Shown here piece by piece: positions 46,520 to 57,972 of a DNA stretch of 64,000 nt (position 1 is the first letter of the stretch; each line of letters opens with the position of its first letter). The position numbers and the translations under genes were made by a program. The DNA is taken from positions 33,352,145 through 33,416,144 of the forward strand of contig NC_049903.1 in NCBI RefSeq assembly GCF_001411555.2, written 5' to 3'. The notes beneath the pieces are model-generated. The model was not told the DNA's origin. It worked only from the letters and a program-made list of their open reading frames with translations, and did no database searches. The stretch comes from Juglans regia (Eukaryota > Streptophyta > Magnoliopsida > Fagales > Juglandaceae).

Positions 46520-48069
46520 CTCTCTGATCTTTAACCTTTGAGTTTCTCACGAGCCATGCAAAGCACATGAACGTGGCCGCTTTCTTGTTCACTGGATTAA
46601 TGTATTGAGTATAAACTATATATATATATATAGTTGGATTTGGATATATTAAAGATCAGACAAAATCCAGATGGCCAAAATGAAAGTATTTCCTTCTCTG
46701 TCAAATGGATGATGATGACTATACAGTACAGTGTACTACTACTACCGGTTCGTATGGCAATTTCCTTCCTGATTTGCCACTTTAGTTTTCCTGTCATAAA
46801 AATGACACTACTGCATGCAGCATGCATGCAGCCTGCCATCACAATCCTGGGAAAGTTTAGAATCTGATTCAGATATATATAATTGATATATATAGATCAT
46901 CATGCACGTCATTTTGAATTTCCCCCCACGTTATTGTCTTCTGAAACTGAAATGATTCCCAACTTTTGTTTCTGATATTCATCTTATCTTGAAGACATGC
47001 GCAATCGCAATCCGTTAAAATTATATGGGCCAACCCACCACTAGCTAGTAGATATACACATGAAAAAAACAGAAAGAAATCATGAAATTGGGATACTCTT
47101 GCTTAAATTGGAATAAATTTTATAAGTAATCTTTATATATAATTATGTATGTAGTTTGATAGAGTTAGCCAATAAAATCTAAAAAAGATCGATTACGTAC
47201 CCTTAAGTACAAATTATAAATGCAATGTTATTTGTATATGTACGTTGTTTTGTTTCATATATGTATGTATGCATGTAAATAAGCATTGGATGCAAGCAAG
47301 CCCTTCGATATAATACAACTGCATAACCAGCTTTGTTAATCTCCATCCTTGAAAAACAATGGTAATAATTTAGAAATCCCCTGTAGCTAGAAAGAGAATA
47401 AAAAAAGGGTATCATATCACAGGCGGCGGCCAAGCATGATCTAGCATGCATGATTATCTCTGTATATATATATATATATAGCTTTATAATTATTAGAAAA
47501 TCTTGAATTTATTTTATAGATTAAGGATAGTCGTAATTCAAGATCAGCATCGTGGATGAAATGTACGTACATATATATATATATATATATTATATGCATA
47601 TAATATTCTGTACAATAGGTTGGATATATATACTTTAAAATGTCAAGTTGAAGATGCTGATCGATCACTGATGTTTAAAATTTCAAGTGGGAGGAAGCTG
47701 GTGATGATACATACATATATTATATAAAGATGATCTTGACTGTTTCATCAACTTTTTATATGATAAAACGAGAACTATTTTTTTTCTATTTTTTTTTTTT
47801 TAAGAAGAGAGGCAATACGGTAAACTTAAAATGAGATCGATGCAGTTGATTGAAAAAAAAAAAAAAAACGTCTTGAAAAGCCAATATGAAAAGTCCCCAC
47901 ACATACAATATTATGACTTGCAATTAGAATTTAGAACGTCCCCACCGGCACAAGTGCATACTGCATACACATGGTGAATCACGTGCTAAAGTTTGAAGGT
48001 CCAAGTTTCAGCCGCCGAGTGCTTGGACCAGAAACAAAAGGGGGCTCACGTTTAAAGGCTGATCTAAAT

Positions 48070-48073
<4 letters not shown>

Positions 48074-48102
<29 letters not shown>
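48074..48102. repeat. (TA)n microsatellite
   Basis: TA run of about 14 units, followed by a short imperfect extension. Confidence 0.95.
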
Positions 48103-48107
<5 letters not shown>

Positions 48108-48651
48108 TATATATATACATGAATTGTAATAAAAACTCTGCGGCTGGCAAGGACGTTGGCGGGGCTTGCAAAGATCGATCGAGGAAATTAAAAGCTTGGC
48201 TAACTTAATTAATTAGCTAGGAATAGGATCATGACCCATATTATATGCACCTAATTAAGTAAATAATTATAAAGTTTAGGAGTAAGCAAAGGGAATTGGT
48301 CCGATTTAATTTGTCTTTGCAACTTCATGCATGCAGGAATCTTCTTAATTAGTACGTACGATTGAGCTTAATAATTAATTAATTAAATCCTTATCATTAT
48401 AATCGTGCCTACGCGGCTAGCTTCTTCTTATATATGCAAGTTGATCATCCAGTTGCCATTCTTTTTGGGAGCAGTTGTGAGCCATATGCTGCACCTTTTT
48501 GTCCTCCAGTATTACCTAACTAGCTACTTGCCTCTTCGTTTGCGTGGCACCCAGCCACCCAAATGACGCAAAAACCATTACTGCAGCTTACTTACACAAG
48601 ATTAATTTTGCATAATTTGGATCAATCCGACCTATACAACAATATAGACTC

Positions 48652-48963
48652 TCAAGAAACACATATTTCTCCCGATAAAAAGCCTAATAGGAGGAGTGAT
48701 GTAACTCCTTATAAAGTTCATGATGAGTTTGTTCCTAAACCGTGTGGGACTTCTCAATACGCCCCCTCACGTATGAGCCGGTATTTTTGATACCATCATC
48801 ATGGGTAGGTCGCTGGAGCCCATCATCAGTCATAGGTTAACCTGCTCTAATACTATGTAGAAATAATTATTTCTCCCCATAAAAAGCGTAATAAGAGGAG
48901 TGGGATAACTTCTTATAAAGTCTAGGATGAGTTTGTTCCTAAGCCGTGTGGAATTTCTCAACA
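48652..48963 (-). mobile_element. TRIM (miniature LTR retroelement), minus strand
   Basis: Two direct repeats of about 108 bp (48652-48759 and 48856-48963) bound a 96-bp interior. On the minus strand the right repeat starts TGTTGAGAA and ends TTTCTACA. It is followed by TAGTATTAGAGC, a two-mismatch form of the tRNA-Met primer-binding site TGGTATCAGAGC. The other inner edge has GTGAGGGGGCG, a polypurine tract. There is no coding capacity. The sequence AAACA occurs at 48657-48661 and 48964-48968 and could be the target duplication if the left LTR lost about ten bases. This matches the TRIM class. Confidence 0.8.
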
Positions 48964-50595
48964 AAACATGTGTTTGTTCTGCTTAATGATGGAATATTAA
49001 TGTTTTAGAATGATGAGATCATGAGATGTGTAAGATCATAAGGGAGTAGGCTAGGGTACCCAAACCTAAACACAATCTAGTTTTACAAAACACGTACACA
49101 CGTACAAGCTAGGAGACCAAAGATCAAGGCCGGCTAATTAATTTGTTCTTTGGAAAAATCAAGGAAGGGATCGACTTATACTAAAGAAGACCTTGTTGTG
49201 GTTCAACTAATGCATCGAGAAACTGTAGTTGAAGGTTGCAACTGATGAAAGCACAGTACTATATATATATATATAGTCATCAAATGCATGTATTGTCACT
49301 TTTGATTAGATTTTTATTTTTTTAACTTTCAGTACCTGCATGCTCTGGATCCCCATTTAGAGGGAAAGCATGAAAATAGATAGAGATAGTTGAGATTCGA
49401 GTGATAAAAGCTTTGGTGGCTAAGAATTAATGGTGCATGCAATTGTACCAATGCAAGGTGCACACACTTTGATGGCAATTGGAGCAAGAGATCTCGGGTG
49501 GATCTTGAAGAATAGAGGCTAGAGAATCGAATGGAACGACGCGTGTGGTATTTTAGATAGTGGTGAAATGGTTGCTTATGAGCCCCATGCAAGGTTTTGG
49601 GCGACAATTGTGGGTCATGCACCTACCTATTTGCAATGTTGTTCGACAGTCTTGAAGATATATCTACGATATAGGAATCTGTCGACAAGACAGGTGATGA
49701 GTGTCGTAGGCAGTCGGGAAGCAATAGATCGACTTTAGAGAGGAAAAAACACATTAGAAAAGCTTATGAAAAAGGAGCCGTTGGGGAAAGGAGGAGGAAG
49801 ATGACAAGAAGGGGGAGAATCCATGCAAGCTCCATTGAGGCACGCAACTTTGGGAATAGAAGATTAACTGCATGCATGGGAGAGTTTTCCAGAAATAAAG
49901 GTGGTTCATGAGCTACTGAGGGCCGGGGGGAAACGAGAACTAGATTGTTTGTGATACAATCACCTGTATCGTTCCCAATTAAACTGGGTTTCATCCTACG
50001 ATCAAGGTTATTTTGAGCTATGTTCTTTCATGCAAATTAAAGGGTGAAAAGAAGATTTCATAACAAGGACAGAAATGAATCCCATTATCTGTTTTGAAAG
50101 TTTGGGCCGTTGCATATACATGCAGTACTGTGTGTGTAAAGATGCATTACTATTAAATTATATATTTCAAATCAAAAGCTAGCACCCATCGTTTATTTGT
50201 GGGATCCAGCACTTCTATCATGTTAAAAGCTAGCATTCGTTTAATCCCAACTAATTGTTCCTTCGTTTCAGATGGATCCATGAAATATTAGAAGGAAAAT
50301 GATAATTTTATAATTATTTTACAACTTTTTTATAACTCCATATGAAATGGAGAGTATGAGAGTATTTCTGTATCAAACGGGCTTAATTATTGAGAGATTT
50401 TTAAATATGAGTTCTTTCCAAACTTCCTATAAAAAATAAAATAAAATAAAATAAAAAACCATAAGAAGAAATCGTACGTGCAACTTAAGGTAACAATTAA
50501 TTTGATGAGAATTGAATGTAGATAGTCGACACCCTATACTTATTCCTAACTCAGAAGGGAATAAACTTATGGCATCAAAGTTTATAACGATATAC

Positions 50596-50639
<44 letters not shown>

Positions 50640-51174
50640 CAGTGTTATTCATAAGTCACACATTATGCATATTTATTGAAAAATATATTTTTTTATTTTT
50701 TTATCTTATTTTATTTATAAATATGTTTAAAATTATTTTTATTAAATAAATAAATAAAAATAATATATTTTTAAATAAATATACAAGACATAAAAGTTTA
50801 TATCTAAAATTTTTCAATATATACATATTTTTGTCTTTGCCTTGATTGACCTCGTCTCAGGGACGCTCTTGTAATTGAACATAGACCCACTAGGCTCTAT
50901 TTTATCATACCACATGATATTTACTCAACTCCCATACCTCTTTACAAAATCCAGCCCACCTCTCTCTCCCTCTCCCTCTCCCTCTCCCTCATCCTCTCCC
51001 CCCGCCCACTGGATCGATCACCAGAGCCAACTCTTCGAGGACCCGAGCCTTCTCTTCCTCTCCAATACATATATGCACGCAATTCGTGCACTTCCATAGT
51101 TACTGATACAGCAACGTTCTCAAAAGCAAGAAAGCTGATCTGAATCTCAAATATCAAGTATAAGAAAAAGGAAA
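48964..51174. other. upstream region of the ABA receptor gene
   Basis: No gene supported. It has a (TA)n microsatellite at 50600-50636 and pyrimidine-rich CTCTCCCTCTCC repeats at about 50959-51000, probably in the promoter or 5' UTR. Two minus-strand frames (49329-49622, 49764-49994) lie in a moderately GC-balanced 0.7-kb block that could be a decayed LTR or pseudogene, but nothing diagnostic was seen. Confidence 0.45.
50600..50636. repeat. (TA)n microsatellite
   Basis: TA run of about 18 units, upstream of the ABA receptor gene. Confidence 0.95.
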
Positions 51175-51807
51175 ATGCTTTCGACTCCTCCCAAATCGTC
51201 TCTCCTGCTCCACAGAATCAACGCCAACACCACAACCACCAATACAGCGACACAGTGCCACAAGCGGTCTCCTCTGACCTGCGCCACCAAGGTGCCCGAA
51301 AACGTGGCACGCTTCCACACCCACGCGATTGGGCCCGACCAGTGCTGCTCCACCGTGATCCAGGAGATCGCCGCCCCCGCTTCCACGGTGTGGCCCGTCG
51401 TCCGCCGTTTCGATAACCCGCAGGCCTACAAGCACTTCGTCAAGAGCTGCAACCTCATCGGCGGTGATGGCGACGTCGGCACCCTCCGTGAAGTCCTCGT
51501 CATATCGGGCCTCCCCGCCGCCCGCAGCACCGAGCGCTTAGAGATTCTGGACGAAGAACGTCACGTCATCAGCTTCAGCGTCGTCGGCGGTGACCATCGC
51601 CTCGCCAACTACCGGTCCGTCACCACTCTCCACCCCACACCATCGGGTAACGGCACCGTCGTGATCGAGTCATACGTTGTCGACGTCCCGCCGGGGAACA
51701 CCAAGGAAGATACCTGCGTGTTCGTCGACACCATCGTTCGCTGCAACCTCCAGTCGCTTGCCCAGATTGCCGAAAACTTAGCCAGACGAAACAAGTCATC
51801 GTCATGA
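51175..51807 (+). CDS. PYR/PYL/RCAR abscisic acid receptor, PYL4/5/6-like
   Basis: A single-exon gene for 210 residues, as usual for the PYL4-PYL6 subgroup. These soluble START-fold receptors bind abscisic acid and then inhibit clade A PP2C phosphatases, releasing SnRK2 kinases. The N-terminal 40 residues are Thr/Ser/Pro-rich. The ligand-binding core contains [20 protein letters not shown] with K90 (matching the ABA carboxylate-contacting lysine K59 of PYR1). The gate loop is SGLPA (111-115), the latch HRL (141-143), and there is a C-terminal helix [19 protein letters not shown]. All the motifs needed for function are present. The coding region is far more GC-rich than its surroundings, which is typical of these intronless receptors. 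Neighbours: TRIM elements about 2.2 kb upstream and 1.1 kb downstream. Confidence 0.96.
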   Translation: MLSTPPKSSLLLHRINANTTTTNTATQCHKRSPLTCATKVPENVARFHTHAIGPDQCCSTVIQEIAAPASTVWPVVRRFDNPQAYKHFVKSCNLIGGDGDVGTLREVLVISGLPAARSTERLEILDEERHVISFSVVGGDHRLANYRSVTTLHPTPSGNGTVVIESYVVDVPPGNTKEDTCVFVDTIVRCNLQSLAQIAENLARRNKSSS

Positions 51808-52924
51808 AAGTAACGTTTTTCCGACTATAAATATAATACTATATTCTCTTGTCAATGTCGTCGATCATTCGCCGTCGTTTTTGTGATTATCCGTTGTGAG
51901 TGATAGAGCATAGCTAGTTCTCATTCTCATCTTCCATATAATATTTGTCTTTCTGTAATACAAATCATCAAGATTATTGTGATATAAGTCTCCACCAGTC
52001 TTTGTTCCTTTCCTGTGTTTTTTATTTATATAATGCAGTCGATGCAGCCAAACTTTCCTTTGTCACTTTGTATGTGTTTTAAAAGTATTTCTCTGACTTA
52101 GTAAACAGGAGCAAAAGAGAACGAAAAGAAAGATTAGGTGCCAGTGGAATTGAACGAATATAGGTATATAGGGGTTTGTGTAGGTTAAAATGGAGTTTGT
52201 ACGATTCACGCAGCTGTTCGTGTGTCAGAGGCCAGAGATTAGATAGATTGGAAGAAGAAGAAGATGGCCAACAAAAAGAAAGACGTCTCTGAACTTTTGA
52301 ATAAATAATGAAAAAAGACATTGCAAGTGGTGGTGGTCATATGGTGTATTTATTTTGAAGTTTCCCACGTGAATTGGCCGGGCTCTGAGCCGAGCCTCCT
52401 GAAGTTAAGGCGTCTATGACGTCGACGGTGATTTATTTCAGTACTGATCTTATGTTTTTCCTCTGATTTTCAGAACATCAATATACCCCATTAATTGATG
52501 AAGAAAAATATAAACAATATATAATCACATCTCTTGATCTTTATTAAATTATACGTACCGCCAAGAGTAGGACCACTGGAATGGAACCTTAGAAACTGTA
52601 TGTGTGGGCTTATTCATGCATGCACATGCTCTACTGCTAAATTTGCTCCACCAAACGCACACATATAATTCGATTAAAGTTGTTTTTAATTAGTTAATCT
52701 TGCTTAGGTAAGAAGGTAAATGGAATCCACGTTAAAGCAAAGAACGAATCAATCAAAACTTTATGGGATAAGATCACGCCCCTAGAATATTGATATATAT
52801 ACATGGTTAATGATGTTCTACACGTCCAAGGTTAAACCCAATTTGGCTTTTTCCATTTGTCGAGTATAGAAAAGAAAAGATGGATGGGACCTTAATAATA
52901 TTATTCATTTGGGGGCATCGGATA
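51808..52924. other. 3' UTR of the ABA receptor gene and spacer
   Basis: No gene. The minus-strand frame at 52079-52321 is unsupported. A 3' UTR-like T-rich stretch follows the stop. Confidence 0.45.
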
Positions 52925-53386
52925 GTGTTTATGAATAATTTTATATTATCAGTGGATAAGATTTTAAGTAAGTTTATAAAGAATGAATAATCTTCCCTTA
53001 TAAAATTGGTTTTACGAGATGAATTAGGTTTATGAATTTCTCTATAGTATCAGAGCTTAGTATAGAACAAATGTAGACTAATTTTACATTATTAACTGTG
53101 GATAAGGTATTAAGTATGTTTAAAAGGAATGAACAATCTTCTTTTATAGAATTGGTTTTATGAAATGAGTTAGATCCATAAATTTTTTTATAATATCAGA
53201 GTTTGGTATATGAAGAATGAGAGTTTACACTACTTATCTTATGAAAATAATCGGAAAAAATATTGGATTCACGTGAAGAAGGGTGTTAATTAGGAATAAT
53301 TTCATATTATTTATAGATAAAATCTTAGACATGTTTATAAAAAATACAATCAATTTTATAGAAGGAGTTAGGTTCATAAATTTATT
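52925..53386 (+). mobile_element. TRIM-like array with three LTR copies
   Basis: Three related blocks of about 105-118 bp (A about 52925-53042, B about 53081-53192, C about 53283-53386) share the order AATAATTTxATATTAT...GGATAAGATxTTAAGTAxGTTTATAAA...ATTGGTTTTAxGAxATGAxTTAG. Blocks A and B are each directly followed by a tRNA-Met primer-binding sequence: TAGTATCAGAGC at about 53045 and TAATATCAGAGT at about 53192. Block C is preceded by the purine run GTGAAGAAGGG and begins TGTTAATTA. The arrangement LTR-PBS-LTR-PBS-PPT-LTR points to a TRIM with a duplicated LTR-PBS unit. No target duplication could be identified. Confidence 0.65.
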
Positions 53387-53861
53387 AAGGTAAAAGCTGA
53401 GAGTTTTAAGGTAAATGAAGGTGAACAAAGAGAGAGATAGATAAATATGAATGGCCAATGGGGTTAGGCATTAAAAAGGTAGAAAATATGTAGAGGTTAT
53501 GATGGGAATGAAGAAGATGTACGAGCGAGCAGCAGGAGGGGGAGTTGGCTGCAACTTGACTTTTTGAATAATAACCGGAGTAGGCAGGAAGGCTGAAGCT
53601 AAGCTAGCTGTATAAAAGAAAGAAGGAATGGGTGCCGGGTGGATGCAAGTTGCAAATTGTTTTGTTGTTAAATTGGGGTGGGGGGGGGCCACGGGCAGAG
53701 GGATCTGTGAGTTCCAGGATGCTGGGTTTTGAATGGGAATGGAGAATGGTCTTATTATGCAAGTTGGGGGATGCAAGTGGGAGAGAAAGAGGCCGCTTTT
53801 AATGATCCCCGTGCCTACTACTCTTGTCTGCTTTTCAATTTTCAATGCGTTCACGCCACCC

Positions 53862-53907
<46 letters not shown>

Positions 53908-54892
53908 CCTTCGTTAACTTTTTCAAACTGGTTATGGAAACCGTGCAACATGTCCCAGACGGCTTATTCAGTGACGATATAATTATAGAGAAATGATATA
54001 TTTACCTGTTGACTATGTCATCAGATAATATCATTCAAATAAATACTTTGCGTCTCAAATTTGAAACTCAAAAAATATTTTAAATTATTTTTTTTATTTA
54101 ATAATTAAGAAAATATTTTTTAATAATATTATAAATTTTTTATTTTTTTTAAAAGTGTTTATAATGATTAAAAAATAATTGAAAAAAATAAAATATACTA
54201 TTCAGTAAAGTTATTCAGATCACTTTTTCTATAGCCATACTAGGACTCGATCATTTACTCTATTTATTTATTTAAAAAATCAGTACTTTTTTAAATGTTA
54301 TTTTTTAATAAATACTTTTTTAAATGTTAAAGTGTATATATAAAACACAGATTTTAAATATTTTAGAAATAATATTTATATTTTTAAAGTGTATAAATTT
54401 TATTCTAGTTTAAAAAAATTAATTTTTTTAATAGTGAATTCAAATTTTTCTTAATGAATGCGCGAGACTTGTACATTTTAAAATTATATCTAATATTACT
54501 TTTTTTAAGTTCTTAAACAAATTAAATTTTGATATATATTTTTAAAAATAAATAAATAAAACTCTCTAAAGTGTTTTAAAATATATTTAAAATTATATAT
54601 AAATTGTAAATAGATTGTAAGCCTACATTATCTTTAATCTTTTGGAGCGAATTGGAAAGGAACGGTAGTGCTTATAACGCCTCCAAGTTCCAAAGCTCTC
54701 TCAATTTTCTAAAGAAAATTCACAAGAGTTATTAAATTATCAATAACAATAGTATTATTTAAACCGGAGGTAACAAATCTATAAGGTAGGTTGGTTGCTA
54801 TTGATATTGATGTTTTAATTATACTTTTTTTTCCTTTACAAGACACATTCATTTATTTAATTTTCATTAACTGTAAGCATAACTCAGTGAAC
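53387..54892. other. AT-rich noncoding DNA
   Basis: No gene. It contains a (CT)n microsatellite at 53866-53903 and long A/T-rich stretches from 54000 to 54600. The 151-codon minus-strand frame at 53471-53926 starts in the translated microsatellite (Arg-Glu repeats) and has no protein features. Confidence 0.5.
53866..53903. repeat. (CT)n microsatellite
   Basis: About 18-19 uninterrupted CT units; read on the other strand it yields a false Arg-Glu repeat protein. Confidence 0.95.
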
Positions 54893-55566
54893 TAGGGGTG
54901 ATACCCGCATATGTGGGGGCGGAGTCACCCCTTACCAGCACCCCGCCCCTGAGAGGCAGGGGCAGGGGGCTCCGCCTCGCTGTCGGTATGTTCGCCCCCG
55001 CCTCTTGCCCACCTTAGTCTCATTTGATAAAAATTATTTTAGGGTCTAAAAATATTTTTTTAGACCCAAACTCAAATTATTATATAATTTAAATATTAAA
55101 TTAAAATTAAAATATATAACAATAATTTAAAACCTGATAACATAAAAACAAGTTATCAATTTTTAAATTTGTTAGACTTGTTCACAAGTGTGTTAACTTG
55201 TTTATAATATTGCACTGGATTGGCCTCCTAGGCCAACCATTATATAGGAGGCCAAGACAATACAGTGAGTCCCACATTGCTTAAGTAAGACTCACTGTAT
55301 TGTCTTGGCCTCCTATATAATGGTTGGCCTAGGTGGCCAATACAATACATATACATCTTGTAAGAAAGTTATATACTCTTGGGAACAAATTTAACAAATT
55401 GTAATATATATACAATTTGTAAAATATAAATATAAATATATATTTATATATATAAATATTAAATATTTAAGTGGGGACGGAGCGAGGGGGGGCCCCGCTG
55501 GGGTCAGCCTGCCCCCCGCCCCTCTAGTATCTTTTATGCGGGGTGGGCCCCTGCTGCCCACCCCTA
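54893..55566. mobile_element. GC-ended hAT-like element with 8-bp target duplication
   Basis: The ends are inverted: TAGGGGTGATACCCGC on the left and CTGCTGCCCACCCCTA on the right. Flanking 8-mers CAGTGAAC (54885-54892) and TAGTGAAC (55567-55574) match at seven of eight positions, which fits a hAT target duplication. Both subterminal parts are strikingly rich in GGGGC/GCCCC (54900-55015 and 55470-55560), whereas the middle is AT-rich. There is no transposase. A separate hairpin element (55208-55347) is nested inside. Confidence 0.8.
55208..55347. mobile_element. hairpin MITE nested in the hAT-like element
   Basis: The arms 55208-55271 and 55289-55347 are almost perfect reverse complements (core AGGCCAACCATTATATAGGA), with a 17-bp loop CCACATTGCTTAAGTAA. 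The outer few bases match as TATTG...CAATA. Such a long perfect stem suggests a recently formed foldback. It contains no gene. Confidence 0.85.
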
Positions 55567-55574
55567 TAGTGAAC

Positions 55575-56012
55575 TAGTCCTTTAATGCAGGTAAATCTTA
55601 GGTTTATCCCCAAAAAATAACTTCTGCCTTTCGCCTTGTCGGTCTTTTAACTGTGAGCCCCCCTTCATTTGAGGAAAGCAATTAAACTATGCTATGTAAC
55701 CTTTCTTAAATAAAGAAAAATGATTTTTTTTATCTTTATTTTTATCTTTAAGTTATATCTACTAATTTAATATATTTTAAATATTTATTTATATAAGGAA
55801 ATATAAATCTATTTAAAATGTACCAAATCAACAAATATGACTAAAGATAATAAAGTTTACAATAAATTATAGCATTGATATATTTGACTATAAGAAGATA
55901 CTTTAAATAATAAATATTTAAATAATAAATAGAAGAATTTTTCTTTTTTCCTTTCAAAAAAAGAAAAGCAAATTATCATATACAAGTTATCTTAAGATCA
56001 CTAGCATTAGAA
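55575..56012. other. AT-rich noncoding DNA between two elements
   Basis: No frame or repeat was recognised apart from A/T runs. Confidence 0.45.
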
Positions 56013-56196
56013 TGTTAGGGACGTGTTTCACATTCCTGCCAACAGAATCCAAGGACCTGCACCAGGAAAAACCAAAGTAAGGAGCAGGGTGATATGGGAC
56101 ACATCTGATACCTAAGTCAGGATAACACATGTATGGTGTTTTATCTCCACGAAAATAATAATTTAGAAGTTATTTCAGGTGTGTGTCTCCCTTTCA
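56013..56196 (-). repeat. 3' LTR of the gypsy element (approximate end)
   Basis: It begins TGTTAGGGACG and aligns with the two halves of the right LTR (62838-62879 plus 63421-63568). It carries no MITE, so it shows the uninterrupted form of the site. The right limit is set where similarity ends at CTCCCTTTCA; the true end could extend slightly further. Confidence 0.7.
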
Positions 56197-56205
56197 TATT
56201 ATATG

Positions 56206-56208
<3 letters not shown>

Positions 56209-56271
<63 letters not shown>
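56209..56271. repeat. compound (TA)n(GA)n microsatellite
   Basis: A TA run is followed directly by a GA run, just inside the left LTR of the gypsy element. Confidence 0.95.
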
Positions 56272-56273
<2 letters not shown>

Positions 56274-57029
56274 TCATTTTAAGTGATATGGCTTGCTTAA
56301 CGGCTTAATCCCTCCAATCCAACTTAGCTCGCGGGTTGTTAGTACTTTGAACATGTTGTCGTGCTAGGTGGGAGTACTATCCTAGGGGAGCAATCCGGGC
56401 CTTTATCTCATTGAGAATGGTTTGCAGTAATCTTATCAACTTGCTATTAATGATGGTTAGACTAGAGTTCTATGCCAAGATATCCGTTGGTTATAATCTT
56501 GATTCTTCACTAGATAGGTCAGTGATCTTGGGTCCATGGGCTTTTATGGCGTGGGGGTTTGGCTCATTTCCCAAGAGAGGATATTATCCTTCTAGTTACC
56601 CCACAAATTCTCATAACATGGATGTGATAGAAATTTCCACTTCATCCATACCACTTTGATGCCCTAGTGCTTGCTTTTACTCCATTCACAGTCGTTTCCT
56701 TGTCAACACACCTTCCCATGTCTGGGATGGCATGTGCTGTTTTATCTTCTATGTCTCCTCATGCAACGCTGATCACGAAATTTGCTTGTATTCCCTCCTT
56801 TGTCTGCTACATGGCACATTGACTCAGAGGTTTTCTATCTTCGGTAAGTTCCTTCATCCTAGTCGCCATATCTTATTCCTTCACGTTTTCTAGTCTTGAC
56901 TAGTCCTGTATCTTAAGGGGTCGACCAACTTGCCACCTGGATAGTTGACCGCTAGGCCTACTATCGTTCTATGCTTTCCTTGGTCGAGAAGGCCCATTGT
57001 GCTATTTGTGTTGGGCAGAGAGAGATGAG

Positions 57030-57680
57030 ATGGTGAGGACCCTCTCCAGAGTGGAGACTTACTCTCATTCCTTGAAGGATCATGTCGTTGTTCTTCAATA
57101 GAACATAATCGATCTCCAATGTGACTTGGAGAAATCCCGCGAGGAAGTGACACGATGTTATTTTGAGGGAAAATTCCTAGAGGAGGAGCGCAACGCATTT
57201 CAAGACTGTCTTCAACACTAGGATAAGAAGTTAGAGGAGACTAAGTAGCACAACCTTGATTACGTCGCCCAAGCAACTCAGTCGGAAAAAGCCCGCCGAG
57301 TGGTTATCATAGATCTTAATGTTGCCCGTGGCGAGAAGGTTCATGCAAAGGCTTAGCTCGAGGAGGTGAGTAAAGAACTTAACGAGTATGACCATCACTT
57401 TTTATAGCTAAGCGAAGTCGCAAAGGCCTATAAGCGGAAATTGGCCACCTTTAAGCTGAAGATGGTTTAGCTGGAGACTGAGGTGGAGGCTTCCAGAGAG
57501 GAAGTTATCCACCTCTCTCCTCAACTAGCAATCATCCGGGACATTCATAATAAAGTATGAGGTCTGGGTTTTATGCTTGGCCTTCAAAAGCTTAGAGATC
57601 ATTTGCTGGTGAACCCCCGCACGAGGCTAAGGTCTCTAAATTTAAGTCCAGCAAGGCTAGTCGTGCTGCTTATCAGATCT
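57030..57680 (+). pseudogene. antisense coiled-coil ORF inside the gypsy element
   Basis: On the plus strand, opposite to pol, one frame reads as a Glu/Lys/Leu-rich coiled coil from ATG 57030: LEKSREEVTRCYFEGKFLEE, QATQSEKARRVVIIDLNVA, AKAYKRKLATFKLKM, LETEVEASREEVIHLSPQLA. It continues past 57560 with MLGLQKLRDHLLVNP. The frame up to 57560 contains seven in-frame stops, six of which are TAG and would be Gln if CAG. Plant gypsy elements are known to carry extra antisense ORFs in this position, and coiled-coil 'putative gypsy type transposon' proteins look like this. I cannot confirm the family without a profile search. It cannot be translated as it stands. Confidence 0.65.
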
Positions 57681-57972
57681 TCAATTTTTTGGATAGAGAC
57701 ACGTTGCTCGACGACTTTCCCTCACCAGATCGACACGATCCCTTATTTTCCTTTCTTTCTTTTCTTTTTATATTATACTGATCTTTGGAAATTTTTTTAT
57801 TGTTGTTGAACGTGGAATGAAATTTTATTTGCTTTAGTTTATTTTTCGTGTTCGTCCAATGTGAATGTGTTTGTGCTTCGAACTAGATATCGTTGTATCT
57901 AGTATACCAAGCGAATGGGCTTGTCGTTTGGCTGACCCACATGGGTGTTAGGAGTTGAGTTATGTCCCTTTC

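Larger units (their letters stand above)
45858..48651. other. intergenic DNA rich in AT microsatellites
   Basis: No gene supported. It contains (TA)n runs at 46472-46509, about 47579-47590 and 48074-48102, repeated GATCGATC and GCATGCATG stretches, and only spurious frames. Confidence 0.5.

Noticed and set aside
47415..47450. Possible miR167-like sequence (AAGCATGATCTA)
   Set aside because: Only about nine bases agree with the mature miR167 end and no matching arm or hairpin was seen.
48563..48790. 75-codon plus-strand frame
   Set aside because: It overlaps the left LTR and interior of the TRIM element in antisense; not a gene.
49329..49994. Two minus-strand frames upstream of the ABA receptor
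   Set aside because: Neither has family motifs, splice sites or promoter support; possibly decayed repeat DNA, left unannotated.
53471..53926. 151-codon minus-strand frame
   Set aside because: It begins with Arg-Glu repeats from the (CT)n microsatellite and continues without motifs.
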